A stretch of DNA of 64,000 bases from JAFALK01 sp042701975 (GCA_042701975.1 CP170561.1:3534001-3598000); one strand, 5' to 3'; counted from the first letter of the stretch, positions 1 through 8,913 are shown. Made by a program: numbers and translations. The notes: generated by a model from the letters alone, not told the origin.

Positions 1-314
1 GCGCCTTCGACCAGGCGCACGCCTTCTATGAGAAGTACGGCGGGATCACCATCGTCATCGCCCGCTTCATGCCCTTCGTGCGCACCTTCGCGCCCTTCGT
101 GGCCGGCGTTGCGGCGATGACGCGCAGCAAGTTCAGCCTGTACGACGTGACCGGTGGCGCGCTGTGGATCTTCTCGGTCAGCGCCTGCGGCCTGTTCTTC
201 GGCAACATGGCCTGGGTGAAGAGCAATCTGGAGATCATCATCTGGGCGATGATCTTCATCCCCGGCGTGATCGCGATCTATGGCGCCTGGAAGGGCCGGC
301 GCAAGAAGGCCTGA
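1..314 (+). CDS. DedA/VTT-family membrane protein (3' part only)
   Basis: The reading frame is open from the window edge and ends at TGA 312-314, so the N-terminus lies outside. The visible part contains a segment like IARFMPFVRTFAPFVAG, the conserved arginine/proline block of DedA (SNARE-associated, VTT) proteins, then a hydrophobic stretch and a basic tail ending GRRKKA. The family comprises inner-membrane proteins linked to lipid-carrier flipping and membrane homeostasis; which substrate this one handles cannot be told. It converges on the amidase gene with 23 bp between stops. Confidence 0.85.
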   Translation, partial: AFDQAHAFYEKYGGITIVIARFMPFVRTFAPFVAGVAAMTRSKFSLYDVTGGALWIFSVSACGLFFGNMAWVKSNLEIIIWAMIFIPGVIAIYGAWKGRRKKA

Positions 315-337
315 TCCATCCAGCGGCAAGCAATCGA

Positions 338-1660
338 TCAGGTGATCGTCCGGTGCCGCGAGAGCGGCGGATTCTTGGCGAAATAGCGCGAGATGCCGGT
401 GGCCAGCGCCTTGACCAGCTGGTCCTGGTAGTCGGCGTCGCGCAGGCGCGATTCCTCTTCCGGGTTGGAGATGAAGGCCGTCTCCACCAGGATGCTGGGG
501 ATGTCCGGCGCCTTCAGCACCACGAAGCCGGCCTGCTCGACCGCGCCGCGGTGCAGCTTGCCCACGGTGCCGATCTGCTGGAGCACGACGCCGCCGAGCT
601 TGAGGCTGTCCTTGATCTGGGCGCTGACGCTCATGTCGAGCAGGGCGCGCAGCACGTGCGCGTCCTTCACTTTGACGTTGACACCGCCGACCATGTCGGC
701 CGCGTTCTCCTTGTCGGCCAGCCACTTCGCCTGCGCACTGCTGGCGCCGCTGTCCGACAGCGCAAAGACCGAAGCGCCACGTGCCTTGGGCGTGATGAAG
801 GCGTCAGCGTGGATGGAGACGAACAGGTCGGCCTGCACGCGCCGCGCCTTGCGAACGCGCTCCTGCAGGGGCACGAAGAAGTCGGCATCGCGCGTCATCA
901 TCACGCGGATGTTGGGCTGGTCTTCGAGCTTCTCGCGCAGCTTGAGCGCGATGGCGAGGACCACGTCCTTTTCCTTCAGGCCGGACGGGCCGATGGCGCC
1001 CGGATCCTCTCCGCCATGGCCGGGATCCAGCGCGATGACGATCAGGCGGTCGAGCTTGGCCTGCTCCTTGGCGGCGAGCTTGGGGGGCGTGGTCGGCTTG
1101 GGTGCCGGTGCTGTTGCAGATGCTGCAGGCGCGGGGGGCTTCGAAGCCACCTGGTTGATGGCGTCTTGCACGCTCTTGGCAGCATCGCGTTCGCGCTCCA
1201 TCACCAGGGCCAGCAGCGGGTCGGCCTCGACCTTCGGATAAAGGTCGAACACCAGCCGGTTCTGGTAGGCCGCCACGGGCGCCAGCGTGAACACCTGCGG
1301 GGCAATGGGCTGCTTGAGGTCGAAGACGATGCGCACGGTGCGCGGGGTGTTCTGGCCGACGCGGACGCCGCCGATGTAGGGGTCGTCCGGCTGGATCTTG
1401 CCGAGCAGCTCGCGCAGGCGTGGGCTCAGCTCGAGGTCGTCGATGTCGATGGCCAGGCGGTTCGGCGACTCCACCAGCGTGTGGCGAGCCTCCAGCGGCT
1501 TGTCAGACTCGAGCGTGACGCGGGTGTAATCGGTGGCCGGCCAGACGCGCACGGCGATGATGCTCGGGCCGTTGCCTGCCAGCGCCTTCGGGATGCGCAG
1601 CGTGAAGGCGAGGGCGCCCATGGCGCGCAAGGCCCGGCGGCGGGACGTACTGCAGTTCAT
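338..1660 (-). CDS. amiC: N-acetylmuramoyl-L-alanine amidase AmiC
   Basis: The product (440 aa) is a periplasmic zinc amidase that cleaves septal peptidoglycan so daughter cells separate. The N-terminus carries a twin-arginine-like signal (SRRRALRAMGALAF, residues about 6-19), as in Tat-exported AmiC. An AMIN targeting domain follows (about 35-150), then a Pro/Ala-rich linker and an Amidase_3 domain (about 215-430). The zinc and catalytic residues are visible in DPGHGGEDPG, the E of LKEKD, SIHADAF and LVETAFISN. The ATG at 1658-1660 overlaps the tsaE stop in an ATGA, so the two are probably co-translated. Confidence 0.95.
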   Translation of the reverse strand: MNCSTSRRRALRAMGALAFTLRIPKALAGNGPSIIAVRVWPATDYTRVTLESDKPLEARHTLVESPNRLAIDIDDLELSPRLRELLGKIQPDDPYIGGVRVGQNTPRTVRIVFDLKQPIAPQVFTLAPVAAYQNRLVFDLYPKVEADPLLALVMERERDAAKSVQDAINQVASKPPAPAASATAPAPKPTTPPKLAAKEQAKLDRLIVIALDPGHGGEDPGAIGPSGLKEKDVVLAIALKLREKLEDQPNIRVMMTRDADFFVPLQERVRKARRVQADLFVSIHADAFITPKARGASVFALSDSGASSAQAKWLADKENAADMVGGVNVKVKDAHVLRALLDMSVSAQIKDSLKLGGVVLQQIGTVGKLHRGAVEQAGFVVLKAPDIPSILVETAFISNPEEESRLRDADYQDQLVKALATGISRYFAKNPPLSRHRTIT

Positions 1661-2142
1661 TCCTGGCCCTCCAGGCCGGTCAAGACTTGGACACCTGACG
1701 TCGTACCCGCACGCAGTTCGACGAGACGCGCGTCGTCGGCCTCGCGGGTCGTTAACCACACCTGGATGTCGGCCACGGGCAGCATGCCGGCGGCCTTCTC
1801 GGGCCACTCGGACAGCTTCAGGCCCGGGGCGGTGAACACATCGCGAAAACCGGCGTCTTCCCACTCGCGCGGGTTTTCGAAGCGGTAGAAGTCGAAGTGG
1901 CTGGCTGGGCCTTGGTCCAGCTCGTAGCTTTCCAGCACGGCATAGCTCGGGCTCTTGATGCGCCCGGTAACGCCCAGCGCGCGCAGCAGATGGCGCACAA
2001 GGGTGGTCTTGCCGGCGCCGAGCGTGCCGTGCAGCTCGATGCTGCAGTTCATCAATCCGGGACAGCGAGCCAGCTCGCGGGCGAAAGCTTCGCAAGCAGC
2101 CTCATCGGGCCAAACGAGATGCCGGGTTTCTAGAATGCGCAA
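1657..2142 (-). CDS. tsaE: tRNA t6A biosynthesis ATPase TsaE
   Basis: The 161-aa protein is the ATPase partner of TsaB/TsaD in forming threonylcarbamoyl-adenosine-37 of tRNA. The Walker A motif GTLGAGKTT is at residues 39-47, followed by the family SPSY segment and a HFDFYRF block. The only start that keeps the conserved N-terminus is TTG at 2140-2142, which directly abuts the divergent queG ATG; no clear Shine-Dalgarno is seen. The next ATG (residue 31) would remove the first beta strand. It is followed by amiC with a 4-bp overlap. TsaD, its functional partner, is at the far end of the window. Confidence 0.92.
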   Translation of the reverse strand: MRILETRHLVWPDEAACEAFARELARCPGLMNCSIELHGTLGAGKTTLVRHLLRALGVTGRIKSPSYAVLESYELDQGPASHFDFYRFENPREWEDAGFRDVFTAPGLKLSEWPEKAAGMLPVADIQVWLTTREADDARLVELRAGTTSGVQVLTGLEGQE

Positions 2143-3225
2143 ATGTCGACGGAATTGGTTTCGGAATTGCAGGGCTGGGCCCGTGAGTTGGGATTCTCAC
2201 AGATTGGCGTGGCCCCGATCGAACTCGAGGCCGCAGAACAAGGCCTGCTCGATTGGTTGGCCGCCGGTTTTCATGGCTCCATGCACTACATGGCGGCCCA
2301 CGGGCTCAAGCGCGCGCGGCCGGCGGAGCTGGTGCCGGGCACGCTTTCGGTCATCACGGCTCGCATGGACTACCTGCCGCGCCCCATGTTCGACGCGCCG
2401 CAAGGCTGGCAGGCGATCGAGTTCGATGCGCTTGAAGATCCGACTCGCGGCCAGGTGGCGCTCTACGCAAGAGGCCGCGACTATCACAAGGTCCTGCGCA
2501 ACCGCCTGCAGCAGCTGGCGCAGCGGCTGGCCCAGGCAGTCGGGCCGCTGGGCCACCGCGTGTTCACGGATTCGGCGCCGGTGCTGGAGGTGGAGCTGGC
2601 CTCGCGCTCCGGCATCGGCTGGCGCGGCAAGCACACGCTGACGCTGCACCGCGAGGCTGGCTCGATGTTCTTCCTGGGCGAGATCTACGTGGACTTTGCA
2701 TTGCCGCCGACGGAGCCCGTCAGCTCCCACTGCGGCCAATGTACGGCCTGCCTGGACGTCTGCCCCACGCAGGCCATCGTGGCGCCCTACCGGCTGGACG
2801 CCCGGCGCTGCATCTCCTACCTGACGATCGAGCACGACGGCCCGATTCCCGAAGAGCTGCGGCCGCTGATCGGCAACCGCGTCTACGGCTGCGATGACTG
2901 CCAGTTGGCCTGCCCGTGGAACAAGTTCGCGCGGCCGGCGCAGCTGGCCGACTTCGACGCGCGCAGCCATTTTGAGGGCGGCAACGTGCTGCGCTGGTGG
3001 TGCTGGACCGAGGCCGAATTCCTCTCGGCGATGGAAGGCTCGGCGATCCGTCGCATCGGCCACGAGCGCTGGCGCCGCAACCTCGCGGTGGTGATGGGCA
3101 ACGCCCTGCGCAAGCAGGAGCAGCCGGCGTTGCGTCAGGCGCTGGAACAGGCTTTGCCGACCGCTTCGCCGCTCGTCGCCGAGCACATCACCTGGGCATT
3201 AGCAGCAACCACAGCGGCAGGCTGA
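2143..3225 (+). CDS. queG: epoxyqueuosine reductase QueG
   Basis: This 360-aa cobalamin and Fe-S enzyme reduces epoxyqueuosine to queuosine in the tRNA wobble position. Two 4Fe-4S clusters are indicated by CGQCTACLDVCP (near residue 197) and CDDCQLACP (near residue 249). The putative catalytic Asp lies in TDSAPVLE, upstream of the conserved GIGWRGKHTL block. The C-terminal about 60 residues resemble the HEAT-like tail of the family. The ATG is adjacent to the divergent tsaE start. The 3' end overlaps the convergent AEC transporter gene by 38 bp. Confidence 0.96.
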   Translation: MSTELVSELQGWARELGFSQIGVAPIELEAAEQGLLDWLAAGFHGSMHYMAAHGLKRARPAELVPGTLSVITARMDYLPRPMFDAPQGWQAIEFDALEDPTRGQVALYARGRDYHKVLRNRLQQLAQRLAQAVGPLGHRVFTDSAPVLEVELASRSGIGWRGKHTLTLHREAGSMFFLGEIYVDFALPPTEPVSSHCGQCTACLDVCPTQAIVAPYRLDARRCISYLTIEHDGPIPEELRPLIGNRVYGCDDCQLACPWNKFARPAQLADFDARSHFEGGNVLRWWCWTEAEFLSAMEGSAIRRIGHERWRRNLAVVMGNALRKQEQPALRQALEQALPTASPLVAEHITWALAATTAAG

Positions 3226-4084
3226 CCATGCCGATCAGGGTGGACAGCGTGACGAGACCGGCGACGAAGTCCGCGCGCCCGCCCATGCGAGCGGCCAGCA
3301 CGTAGGCGCTGGAAGCCGTGGGCAGCGCGCCGAACATCAGCAGGATCAGCTGCTGGCCCGCAGGCAGGTGGAACAAGTGCCCCAACGCGAGCGCCACGAG
3401 CGGCAGCGCCAGGTGGCGGATGCCGATGAAGCCCGCCGCCAGCGCTGGCCACTCGCGCAGCGCACCGAAGCGCAGGCCCGCGCCGACGGCCATCAGGCCC
3501 AGGGGCAGGGCAGCCAGGCCGATGCGGTTGAGCGTCAGTGCCACGGGCTCGGGGAATTTCAATCCGGCCAGGTTGGCGATCAGGCCGGAGAGTGTCGCCA
3601 CGATCAGCGGGTTGCGGGCGAGCTCGCCCAGGTAGCCGTGCCCGCCGGCACGGGCCAGCGGCCAGACCGCCGCCACATTGCAGACCGGCACGCAGAAGGC
3701 CACCAGAAGCGCCGCCCAGGCCACGCCTTGCGTGCCCAGCAGCCGCTCGCCCACGGCCAGGGCGATGAAGGAGTTGAAGCGGAAGGCCGTCTGCGCCCCG
3801 GAGGCGTGGGCCAGCGGCTCCACGCCCGGCAACTGCCCGATCGCATAGGCCAGCAGGATGCCGACGCCTACCGTGCCCAGACCGCCCAGGGCCAGCATGG
3901 CCGTGTTGCCCGGATCCAGCGGCGTGCGCAGCACCGAGTTGAAGAGCAGCACCGGGAACAGCAGGTAGTAGACCAGCCGCTCGGCTGCGTCCCAGACGGA
4001 ACGATCCAGGCTCGTGTAGCGGCACAGCAGAAAGCCGCAGACGATGAGCAGAAAGTCCGGAAGCAGCAGCTGGATGTCAGTCAT
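3188..4084 (-). CDS. AEC (auxin efflux carrier) family transporter
   Basis: The 298-aa protein is almost entirely hydrophobic with about ten predicted membrane segments in two halves, typical of AEC/malate-permease-type carriers. It opens with a conserved PDFLLIVCGFLLCR segment and has an internal GLALPLGLMAVGAGL-like block from the second repeat. Members move malate, malonate or other organic anions; substrate here is unknown. It overlaps the 3' end of queG by 38 bp tail to tail. No regulator sits beside it. Confidence 0.88.
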   Translation of the reverse strand: MTDIQLLLPDFLLIVCGFLLCRYTSLDRSVWDAAERLVYYLLFPVLLFNSVLRTPLDPGNTAMLALGGLGTVGVGILLAYAIGQLPGVEPLAHASGAQTAFRFNSFIALAVGERLLGTQGVAWAALLVAFCVPVCNVAAVWPLARAGGHGYLGELARNPLIVATLSGLIANLAGLKFPEPVALTLNRIGLAALPLGLMAVGAGLRFGALREWPALAAGFIGIRHLALPLVALALGHLFHLPAGQQLILLMFGALPTASSAYVLAARMGGRADFVAGLVTLSTLIGMVSLPLWLLLMPR

Positions 4085-4188
4085 GGGCGCATTGTGTGGC
4101 CCACGTGTGGCGTATTCGGTCAGCCTTCAGGCGATGTGCGGCGTTGGGCTGCTATCTTCCCGGTTCGCATGGGTTGTGGAGTGGTTTC

Positions 4189-4815
4189 ATGATGTATCGA
4201 TCGATTGTTCTTCGCGCTGTCGCTGCGGGCATGGCCGCCGTGCTGTTGACCTTGAGCCTGGGGGCCCAGGCCGTGAGCTATCAAGGCCAGGAATTCCCTG
4301 ACACGCTGCCGCTCGGCGGCAAGACGCTGGTGCTGTCGGGCATTGGCGAGCGCGCGGCCTATGGCTTTCACGGCTATACGGCTGCGCTCTACATGACGGC
4401 CAAGGCCACGACGCCCGAGGCCGTCTACGCCGTGACCGGCCCCAAGCGCCTGGAGATGCGCATCACGCTGCCGATGAAGTCCATCGGTGCGAACGAGTTC
4501 ATCAAGGCGATCAACAAGAGCATGGACCGCAACTGCACGGCCGAAGAGCGCGCCGCCGTGGGCGAGCGCATCCAGCGCCTCAACGCCAATATCGCCCTGG
4601 TCGGCAGCGTGAAGAAGGGTGACCGGATCCTGATCGACTTCCTGCCCGATCGCGGCACCACCTTCATGGTCAACGGCAAGCCCTACGGGGACGCAGTGCC
4701 TGGCGCGGACGTGTACTCGGCCTTCCTCAAGGCCTTCATCGGCGGGCGGGTCAGCGACGATCGACTCAAGGCCGGTCTGTTGGGGCAACCCACATTCAAG
4801 GGCCAGCCGACCTGA
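4189..4815 (+). CDS. secreted chalcone-isomerase-like protein
   Basis: The 208-aa product has a signal peptide (residues 1-26, ending LGAQA) followed by a Chalcone_3-type domain. The features seen are a FPDTLPLGGKTLVLSGIG strand, the GFHGYTAALYM block and a C-terminal GKPYGDAVPGADVYSAFLKAFIG segment, which matches the bacterial family of periplasmic chalcone-isomerase-fold proteins. True enzymatic activity is unproven in most bacterial members. The start is the first of two consecutive ATGs (4189 or 4192), preceded by GGAG at about 4178. Confidence 0.85.
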   Translation: MMYRSIVLRAVAAGMAAVLLTLSLGAQAVSYQGQEFPDTLPLGGKTLVLSGIGERAAYGFHGYTAALYMTAKATTPEAVYAVTGPKRLEMRITLPMKSIGANEFIKAINKSMDRNCTAEERAAVGERIQRLNANIALVGSVKKGDRILIDFLPDRGTTFMVNGKPYGDAVPGADVYSAFLKAFIGGRVSDDRLKAGLLGQPTFKGQPT

Positions 4816-4859
4816 CATAGCATTGATTTGTTGCCATACGTAAACCGAGGAGACAGCAA

Positions 4860-5837
4860 ATGCAACGACGTGAGTGGATCCAGAGTGGTTTGGTCTTGGG
4901 CTTGGCCCTGAGCAGTGCGGCGGCCCTGGCAGCGGATCCGTATCCGAACAAGCCGGTGCGCTTGGTCGTGCCCTTCGCCCCCGGTGGCACCACAGACATC
5001 ATTGCCCGCGTGGTGTCCGAGAAGATGAACCAGGCCTTGGGCCAGACCATGTTGGTCGAGAACAAGGCCGGCGGCGGCGGCGTGGTCGGCGCCACCGACA
5101 CGGCCCGGGCCACACCCGATGGCTACACGCTCGGTGTGGCCACGGTATCCACCACGGCGGCCAACCCGGCCATCAACCCGAAGATCCAGTACAACCCGCT
5201 GACGGACTTCACGCCCATCATCAACATGGCGGCAACGCCCAATGTGATCGCTGTGCACCCGAGCTTCCCGGCACGCGACTACAAAGGCTTTCTCGCCGAG
5301 ATCAAGGCGCACCCGGGCAAGTACAGCTTTGCCAGCTCCGGCACCGGCGGCATCGGCCACCTGCAGATGGAGCTGTACAAGAGCCTGACCGGCACCTTTG
5401 TGCTGCACATCCCCTACCGCGGCGCCGGTCCGGCGCTGAGCGATACGGTCTCCGGCCAGGTGCCGATGATTTTCGACAACCTGCCTTCAGCGCTCCCGTT
5501 CATCAAGGATGGCCGGCTGATCGCCATCGTGGTGGCCGCGCCCGAGCGCCTGGCCGTGCTGCCCAATGTGCCGACCTTCAAGGAAGTCGGCCTGGAGCCC
5601 GTCAATCGCATGGCCTACTACGGCGTCTACGGTCCCAAAGGCCTGCCGCCCGAGGTGGTGGCCAAGCTCAATGCGGCCTTCAAGCAGACGCTGAACCTGC
5701 CCGAGGTGAAGAAGCGCATCGACGAGACGGGCTCCATCGTCGTCGCCAACACGCCGGACCAGTTCGCGGCCCAGATCAAGGCCGAGTTCGATGTCTACAA
5801 GAGCGTCGTCGCCAAGCAAAAGCTCAAGCTCGATTGA
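4860..5837 (+). CDS. Bug-family tripartite tricarboxylate transporter binding protein
   Basis: The 325-aa periplasmic binding protein belongs to the TctC/Bug family, greatly expanded in Burkholderiales. It has a signal peptide (cleaved after about residue 25) and the family entry YPNKPVRLVVPFAPGG at the mature N-terminus, followed by NKAGGGGVVG and SSGTGGIGH ligand-loop motifs. The Shine-Dalgarno GAGGAGA lies 7-8 bp before ATG 4860. No TctA/TctB permease genes are adjacent, so it is an orphan as many Bug proteins are. Its last 47 bp overlap xerD. Confidence 0.94.
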   Translation: MQRREWIQSGLVLGLALSSAAALAADPYPNKPVRLVVPFAPGGTTDIIARVVSEKMNQALGQTMLVENKAGGGGVVGATDTARATPDGYTLGVATVSTTAANPAINPKIQYNPLTDFTPIINMAATPNVIAVHPSFPARDYKGFLAEIKAHPGKYSFASSGTGGIGHLQMELYKSLTGTFVLHIPYRGAGPALSDTVSGQVPMIFDNLPSALPFIKDGRLIAIVVAAPERLAVLPNVPTFKEVGLEPVNRMAYYGVYGPKGLPPEVVAKLNAAFKQTLNLPEVKKRIDETGSIVVANTPDQFAAQIKAEFDVYKSVVAKQKLKLD

Positions 5838-6729
5838 GCTGAGCGCAAGCGAAGCAGCCATCGAGGAGTTCATCCAGTCCCTGTGGCTGGAGGACGGTCT
5901 CTCGCGCAATACGCAAGAGGCCTACCGGCGCGACCTCAAGCTCTTTGCCAGCTGGCTGGCCGCGCAGCAGGGCCGCGCCCTCGATGGCTGCGCCGAGGTG
6001 GACCTGCTCGCCTACGCTTCGGCCCGCGCGGCCGACAAGACCACCAGCGCCAACCGCCGGCTCTCCGTCTTCAAGCGCTACTTCCGCTGGGCGCTGCGCG
6101 AGCGGCGCATCAGTGCCGACCCCACGCTGCGCATCGCCAGTGGCAAGGCCGCCAACCGCAACCTGAAGCTGCTCTCGCAAGCGCAGGTGGAGGCCCTGCT
6201 GAACGCGCCTGATGTGGACACAGCCCTGGGCCTGCGCGACCGCGCCATGCTGGAGCTGATGTACGCCAGCGGCCTGCGCGTGACCGAACTCGTCACCCTG
6301 CGCAGCGTGAACGTCGGCTTCAAGGAGATGGTGGTTCGCATCACCGGCAAGGGTGCCAAGGAAAGGCTGGTGCCCTACGGCGAGCATGCTGCCGCCTGGA
6401 TCGCGCGTTATGTGAGCGAAGCCCGGCCCGAGTTGCTGGCCGGCCGCAGCAGCGACGAGCTTTTCGTCACCGCCCGCGGCGAGGGCATGACGCGCCAGAT
6501 GTTCTGGCACATCGTCAAGAAGTGCGCGCTGCAGGCCGGCATCACTGTACCGCTGTCGCCGCACACGCTGCGCCATGCCTTTGCCACCCACCTGCTCAAC
6601 CACGGCGCGGACTTGCGCGTGGTGCAGCTGCTGCTGGGGCATTCGGACCTGTCCACCACGCAGATCTACACCCACGTGGCGCGAGCGCGCCTCAAAGCGC
6701 TGCACGCGCAGCACCATCCGAGAGGCTGA
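5791..6729 (+). CDS. xerD: site-specific tyrosine recombinase XerD
   Basis: The 312-aa tyrosine recombinase resolves chromosome dimers at dif with XerC. An N-terminal SAM-like core-binding domain (about residues 22-105) begins with IEEFIQSLWLEDGLSRNTQ. The catalytic domain shows ASGLRVTEL (Arg, about 163), GKGAKER (Lys), HTLRHAFATHLL, LLGHSDLSTTQIYTH and the nucleophilic Tyr near 293. Resemblance is closer to XerD than XerC. The only in-frame start before the conserved part is ATG 5791, inside the 3' end of the Bug gene, giving a Ser-rich N-terminal extension. Confidence 0.95.
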   Translation: MSTRASSPSKSSSSIELSASEAAIEEFIQSLWLEDGLSRNTQEAYRRDLKLFASWLAAQQGRALDGCAEVDLLAYASARAADKTTSANRRLSVFKRYFRWALRERRISADPTLRIASGKAANRNLKLLSQAQVEALLNAPDVDTALGLRDRAMLELMYASGLRVTELVTLRSVNVGFKEMVVRITGKGAKERLVPYGEHAAAWIARYVSEARPELLAGRSSDELFVTARGEGMTRQMFWHIVKKCALQAGITVPLSPHTLRHAFATHLLNHGADLRVVQLLLGHSDLSTTQIYTHVARARLKALHAQHHPRG

Positions 6730-6750
6730 GCGCAAGGGACAATAGCGCCC

Positions 6751-7350
6751 ATGGATCACAACTTCGTCTCCGCGCTCATTCTGTTGCTCCTGGTCCTCGA
6801 CCCGCTGGGAGCCCTCCCGATCTTCATCCCCATCATGCGGGCCGTGCCGCCGGAGCGGCGCATGCGCGTGGCGATGCGCGAAGTGGGCCTGGCCTTCGTC
6901 GTGCTCTTCGTCTTCATGTTCTACGGCGACCGCTTCCTGGAGGTCATGCACCTGTCCGAGCGCTCGCTCGAGGTGGCCGGCGGCGTGATCCTGCTGATCA
7001 TCGCCATCCGCATGATCTTCGGCGGCGCAGGGGAGGCCGCCTACGGCATCGAGCGCGGCCGCGAGCCTTTCATCTTCCCCCTGGCCGTGCCGCTGCTGGC
7101 TGGCCCCTCGGCCATGGCCACCGTGCTGCTGCTGGCCTCGCGCCAGCCCGAGCGCATCTGGTCATGGATCGGGGCGCTCTCGGTGGCGATGTTCATCTCC
7201 TTCCTGACCTTGGTGCTGGCCGACCGCGTGCGGCGGCTGTTGGGCGACTCGGTGATCTCGGCCCTGGAAAAGCTCATGGGCCTGGTGCTCACGGCCATCG
7301 GTGTGGAGATGGTGCTGGCCGGCATCAAGCGCTACTTCTTTGGCGCTTGA
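6751..7350 (+). CDS. MarC-family integral membrane protein
   Basis: The 199-aa product has six hydrophobic segments and the family signatures LVLDPLGALPIFIPI near the N-terminus and FPLAVPLLAGPSAMATVLLL (residues about 109-128). MarC/YhgN proteins are annotated as NAAT-type transporters, but the original multidrug-resistance role was not confirmed and the substrate is unclear. It starts 21 bp after xerD and may be read through from it. Confidence 0.92.
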   Translation: MDHNFVSALILLLLVLDPLGALPIFIPIMRAVPPERRMRVAMREVGLAFVVLFVFMFYGDRFLEVMHLSERSLEVAGGVILLIIAIRMIFGGAGEAAYGIERGREPFIFPLAVPLLAGPSAMATVLLLASRQPERIWSWIGALSVAMFISFLTLVLADRVRRLLGDSVISALEKLMGLVLTAIGVEMVLAGIKRYFFGA

Positions 7351-7596
7351 ATCGCCGCAGTCTCGCGATGTGGAATGACACTTTCACATCACGGGTTGAC
7401 TTGATGCTGCACCGCGCAATAATTTCTCATCATGGCGAATGTCGTTTCGCTATCAGAAAAAATATTTTTAAGCCGTTGATTAATAAAGATAATATTTTTA
7501 GTCTTATATAAGACATAAGTCTTACATGGAGGCCCTGAGGAGACTACGCTTGAGTCCATCAGCAACCCCGCAGCAAACCCCTCAAAGGAGCTCTCC
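7351..7596 (+). promoter_or_regulatory. AT-rich aceA control region with nested palindromes
   Basis: This 246-bp gap contains the most AT-rich stretch in the window (about 7430-7525). It holds a perfect 12-bp palindrome AAAAATATTTTT (7458-7469) and a perfect 14-bp palindrome GTCTTATATAAGAC (7501-7514). The latter is followed by ATAAGTCTTAC, so the hexamer GTCTTA occurs at 7501-7506, inverted at 7509-7514, and again at 7519-7524. The SD AAAGGAG is at about 7585. The half-site array looks like an operator for a regulator of the glyoxylate shunt; regulator identity is unknown, and I could not fix a confident -35/-10 pair. Confidence 0.6.
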
Positions 7597-8913
7597 ATGA
7601 CGAACCTGACCCGCGAACAGCAGATCGCCGCCCTCGAGAAGGAATGGGCCGAAGACCCTCGCTGGAAGGGCATCCAGCGCGGCTACAGCGCTGCCGACGT
7701 CGTGCGCCTGCGCGGTTCGGTGTCCATCGAACACACGCTGGCCAAGCGCGGCGCCGAGAAGCTCTGGGGCCTGGTCAACGGCGGCGCAGCCAAGGGCTAC
7801 GTGAACGCTTTCGGCGCCATCACCGCCGGCCAGGCCATGCAGCAGGCCAAGGCCGGCCTGGAAGCCGTGTACCTCTCGGGCTGGCAGGTGGCCGCTGACG
7901 GCAACACCTCCGAGACCATGTACCCCGACCAGTCGCTGTACGCCTACGACTCGGTGCCGACCATGGTCCGTCGCATCAACAACACCTTCAAACGCGCGGA
8001 CGAGATCCAGTGGAGCCGGGGCATCAACCCGGGCGAAAAGGACTTCGTCGACTATTTCCTGCCCATCGTGGCGGATGCGGAAGCCGGCTTCGGCGGCGTG
8101 CTCAACGCTTTCGAGCTGATGAAGAACATGATCGGCGCCGGCGCGGCTGCCGTGCACTTCGAGGACCAGCTCGCCGCGGTCAAGAAATGTGGCCACATGG
8201 GCGGCAAGGTGCTCGTGCCGACGCAAGAAGCCATCGAGAAGCTCATCTCCGCGCGTTTCGCCGCCGACGTGATGGGCGTGCCCACCCTGATCCTGGCCCG
8301 CACCGATGCCGAGGCCGCCAACCTGCTGACCAGCGACCATGACGTGAACGACAAGCCCTTCCTCACCGGCGAGCGCACGCAGGAAGGCTTCTACCGCGTC
8401 AAGAATGGCCTGGAGCAGGCGATCAGCCGCGGTGTTTCCTACGCCGCCTACGCCGACCTGGTGTGGTGCGAGACCGGCACGCCGGACCTGGGCTTTGCCC
8501 GGGAGTTCGCGCAGGCCGTGCACGCCAAGCACCCGGGCAAGCTGCTCTCGTACAACTGCTCGCCATCCTTCAACTGGAAGAAGAACCTGGACGACAAGAC
8601 GATCGCCAAGTTCCAGGACGAGCTCTCGGCGCTGGGCTACAAGTATCAGTTCATCACGCTGGCCGGCATCCACATCAACTGGTTCAACACGTTCAAGTTC
8701 GCCCACGCCTACGCCCGCGGCGAAGGCATGCGCCACTACGTGGAGATGGTGCAGGAACCCGAATTCGCCGCTCGTGACAAGGGCTACACCTTCGTCTCGC
8801 ACCAGCAGGAGGTCGGCGCCGGCTACTTCGACGACGTGACCACCGTGATCCAGGGCGGCTCGTCCTCGGTCAAGGCGCTCACCGGCTCGACGGAAGAAGA
8901 GCAGTTCCACTGA
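7597..8913 (+). CDS. aceA: isocitrate lyase
   Basis: The 438-aa enzyme splits isocitrate into succinate and glyoxylate, the first step of the glyoxylate shunt needed for growth on acetate and fatty acids. The active-site signature KKCGHMGGK sits near residues 196-204, with the catalytic Cys at about 198. The conserved SGWQVAADGN, LIARTDAE-like and NCSPSFNWKKNL blocks are all present. The length fits the proteobacterial enzyme. No malate synthase gene is adjacent. A strong SD and a palindromic upstream region suggest its own regulated promoter. Confidence 0.97.
   Translation: MTNLTREQQIAALEKEWAEDPRWKGIQRGYSAADVVRLRGSVSIEHTLAKRGAEKLWGLVNGGAAKGYVNAFGAITAGQAMQQAKAGLEAVYLSGWQVAADGNTSETMYPDQSLYAYDSVPTMVRRINNTFKRADEIQWSRGINPGEKDFVDYFLPIVADAEAGFGGVLNAFELMKNMIGAGAAAVHFEDQLAAVKKCGHMGGKVLVPTQEAIEKLISARFAADVMGVPTLILARTDAEAANLLTSDHDVNDKPFLTGERTQEGFYRVKNGLEQAISRGVSYAAYADLVWCETGTPDLGFAREFAQAVHAKHPGKLLSYNCSPSFNWKKNLDDKTIAKFQDELSALGYKYQFITLAGIHINWFNTFKFAHAYARGEGMRHYVEMVQEPEFAARDKGYTFVSHQQEVGAGYFDDVTTVIQGGSSSVKALTGSTEEEQFH

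Noticed and set aside
164..1888. 574-codon plus-strand frame opposite amiC and tsaE
   Set aside because: The reverse strand carries complete AmiC and TsaE; the plus frame has no recognisable domain.
7430..7525. AT-rich block before aceA as a mobile-element scar
   Set aside because: There are no terminal repeats, target duplication or transposase. Palindromes next to a regulated gene fit a promoter better.
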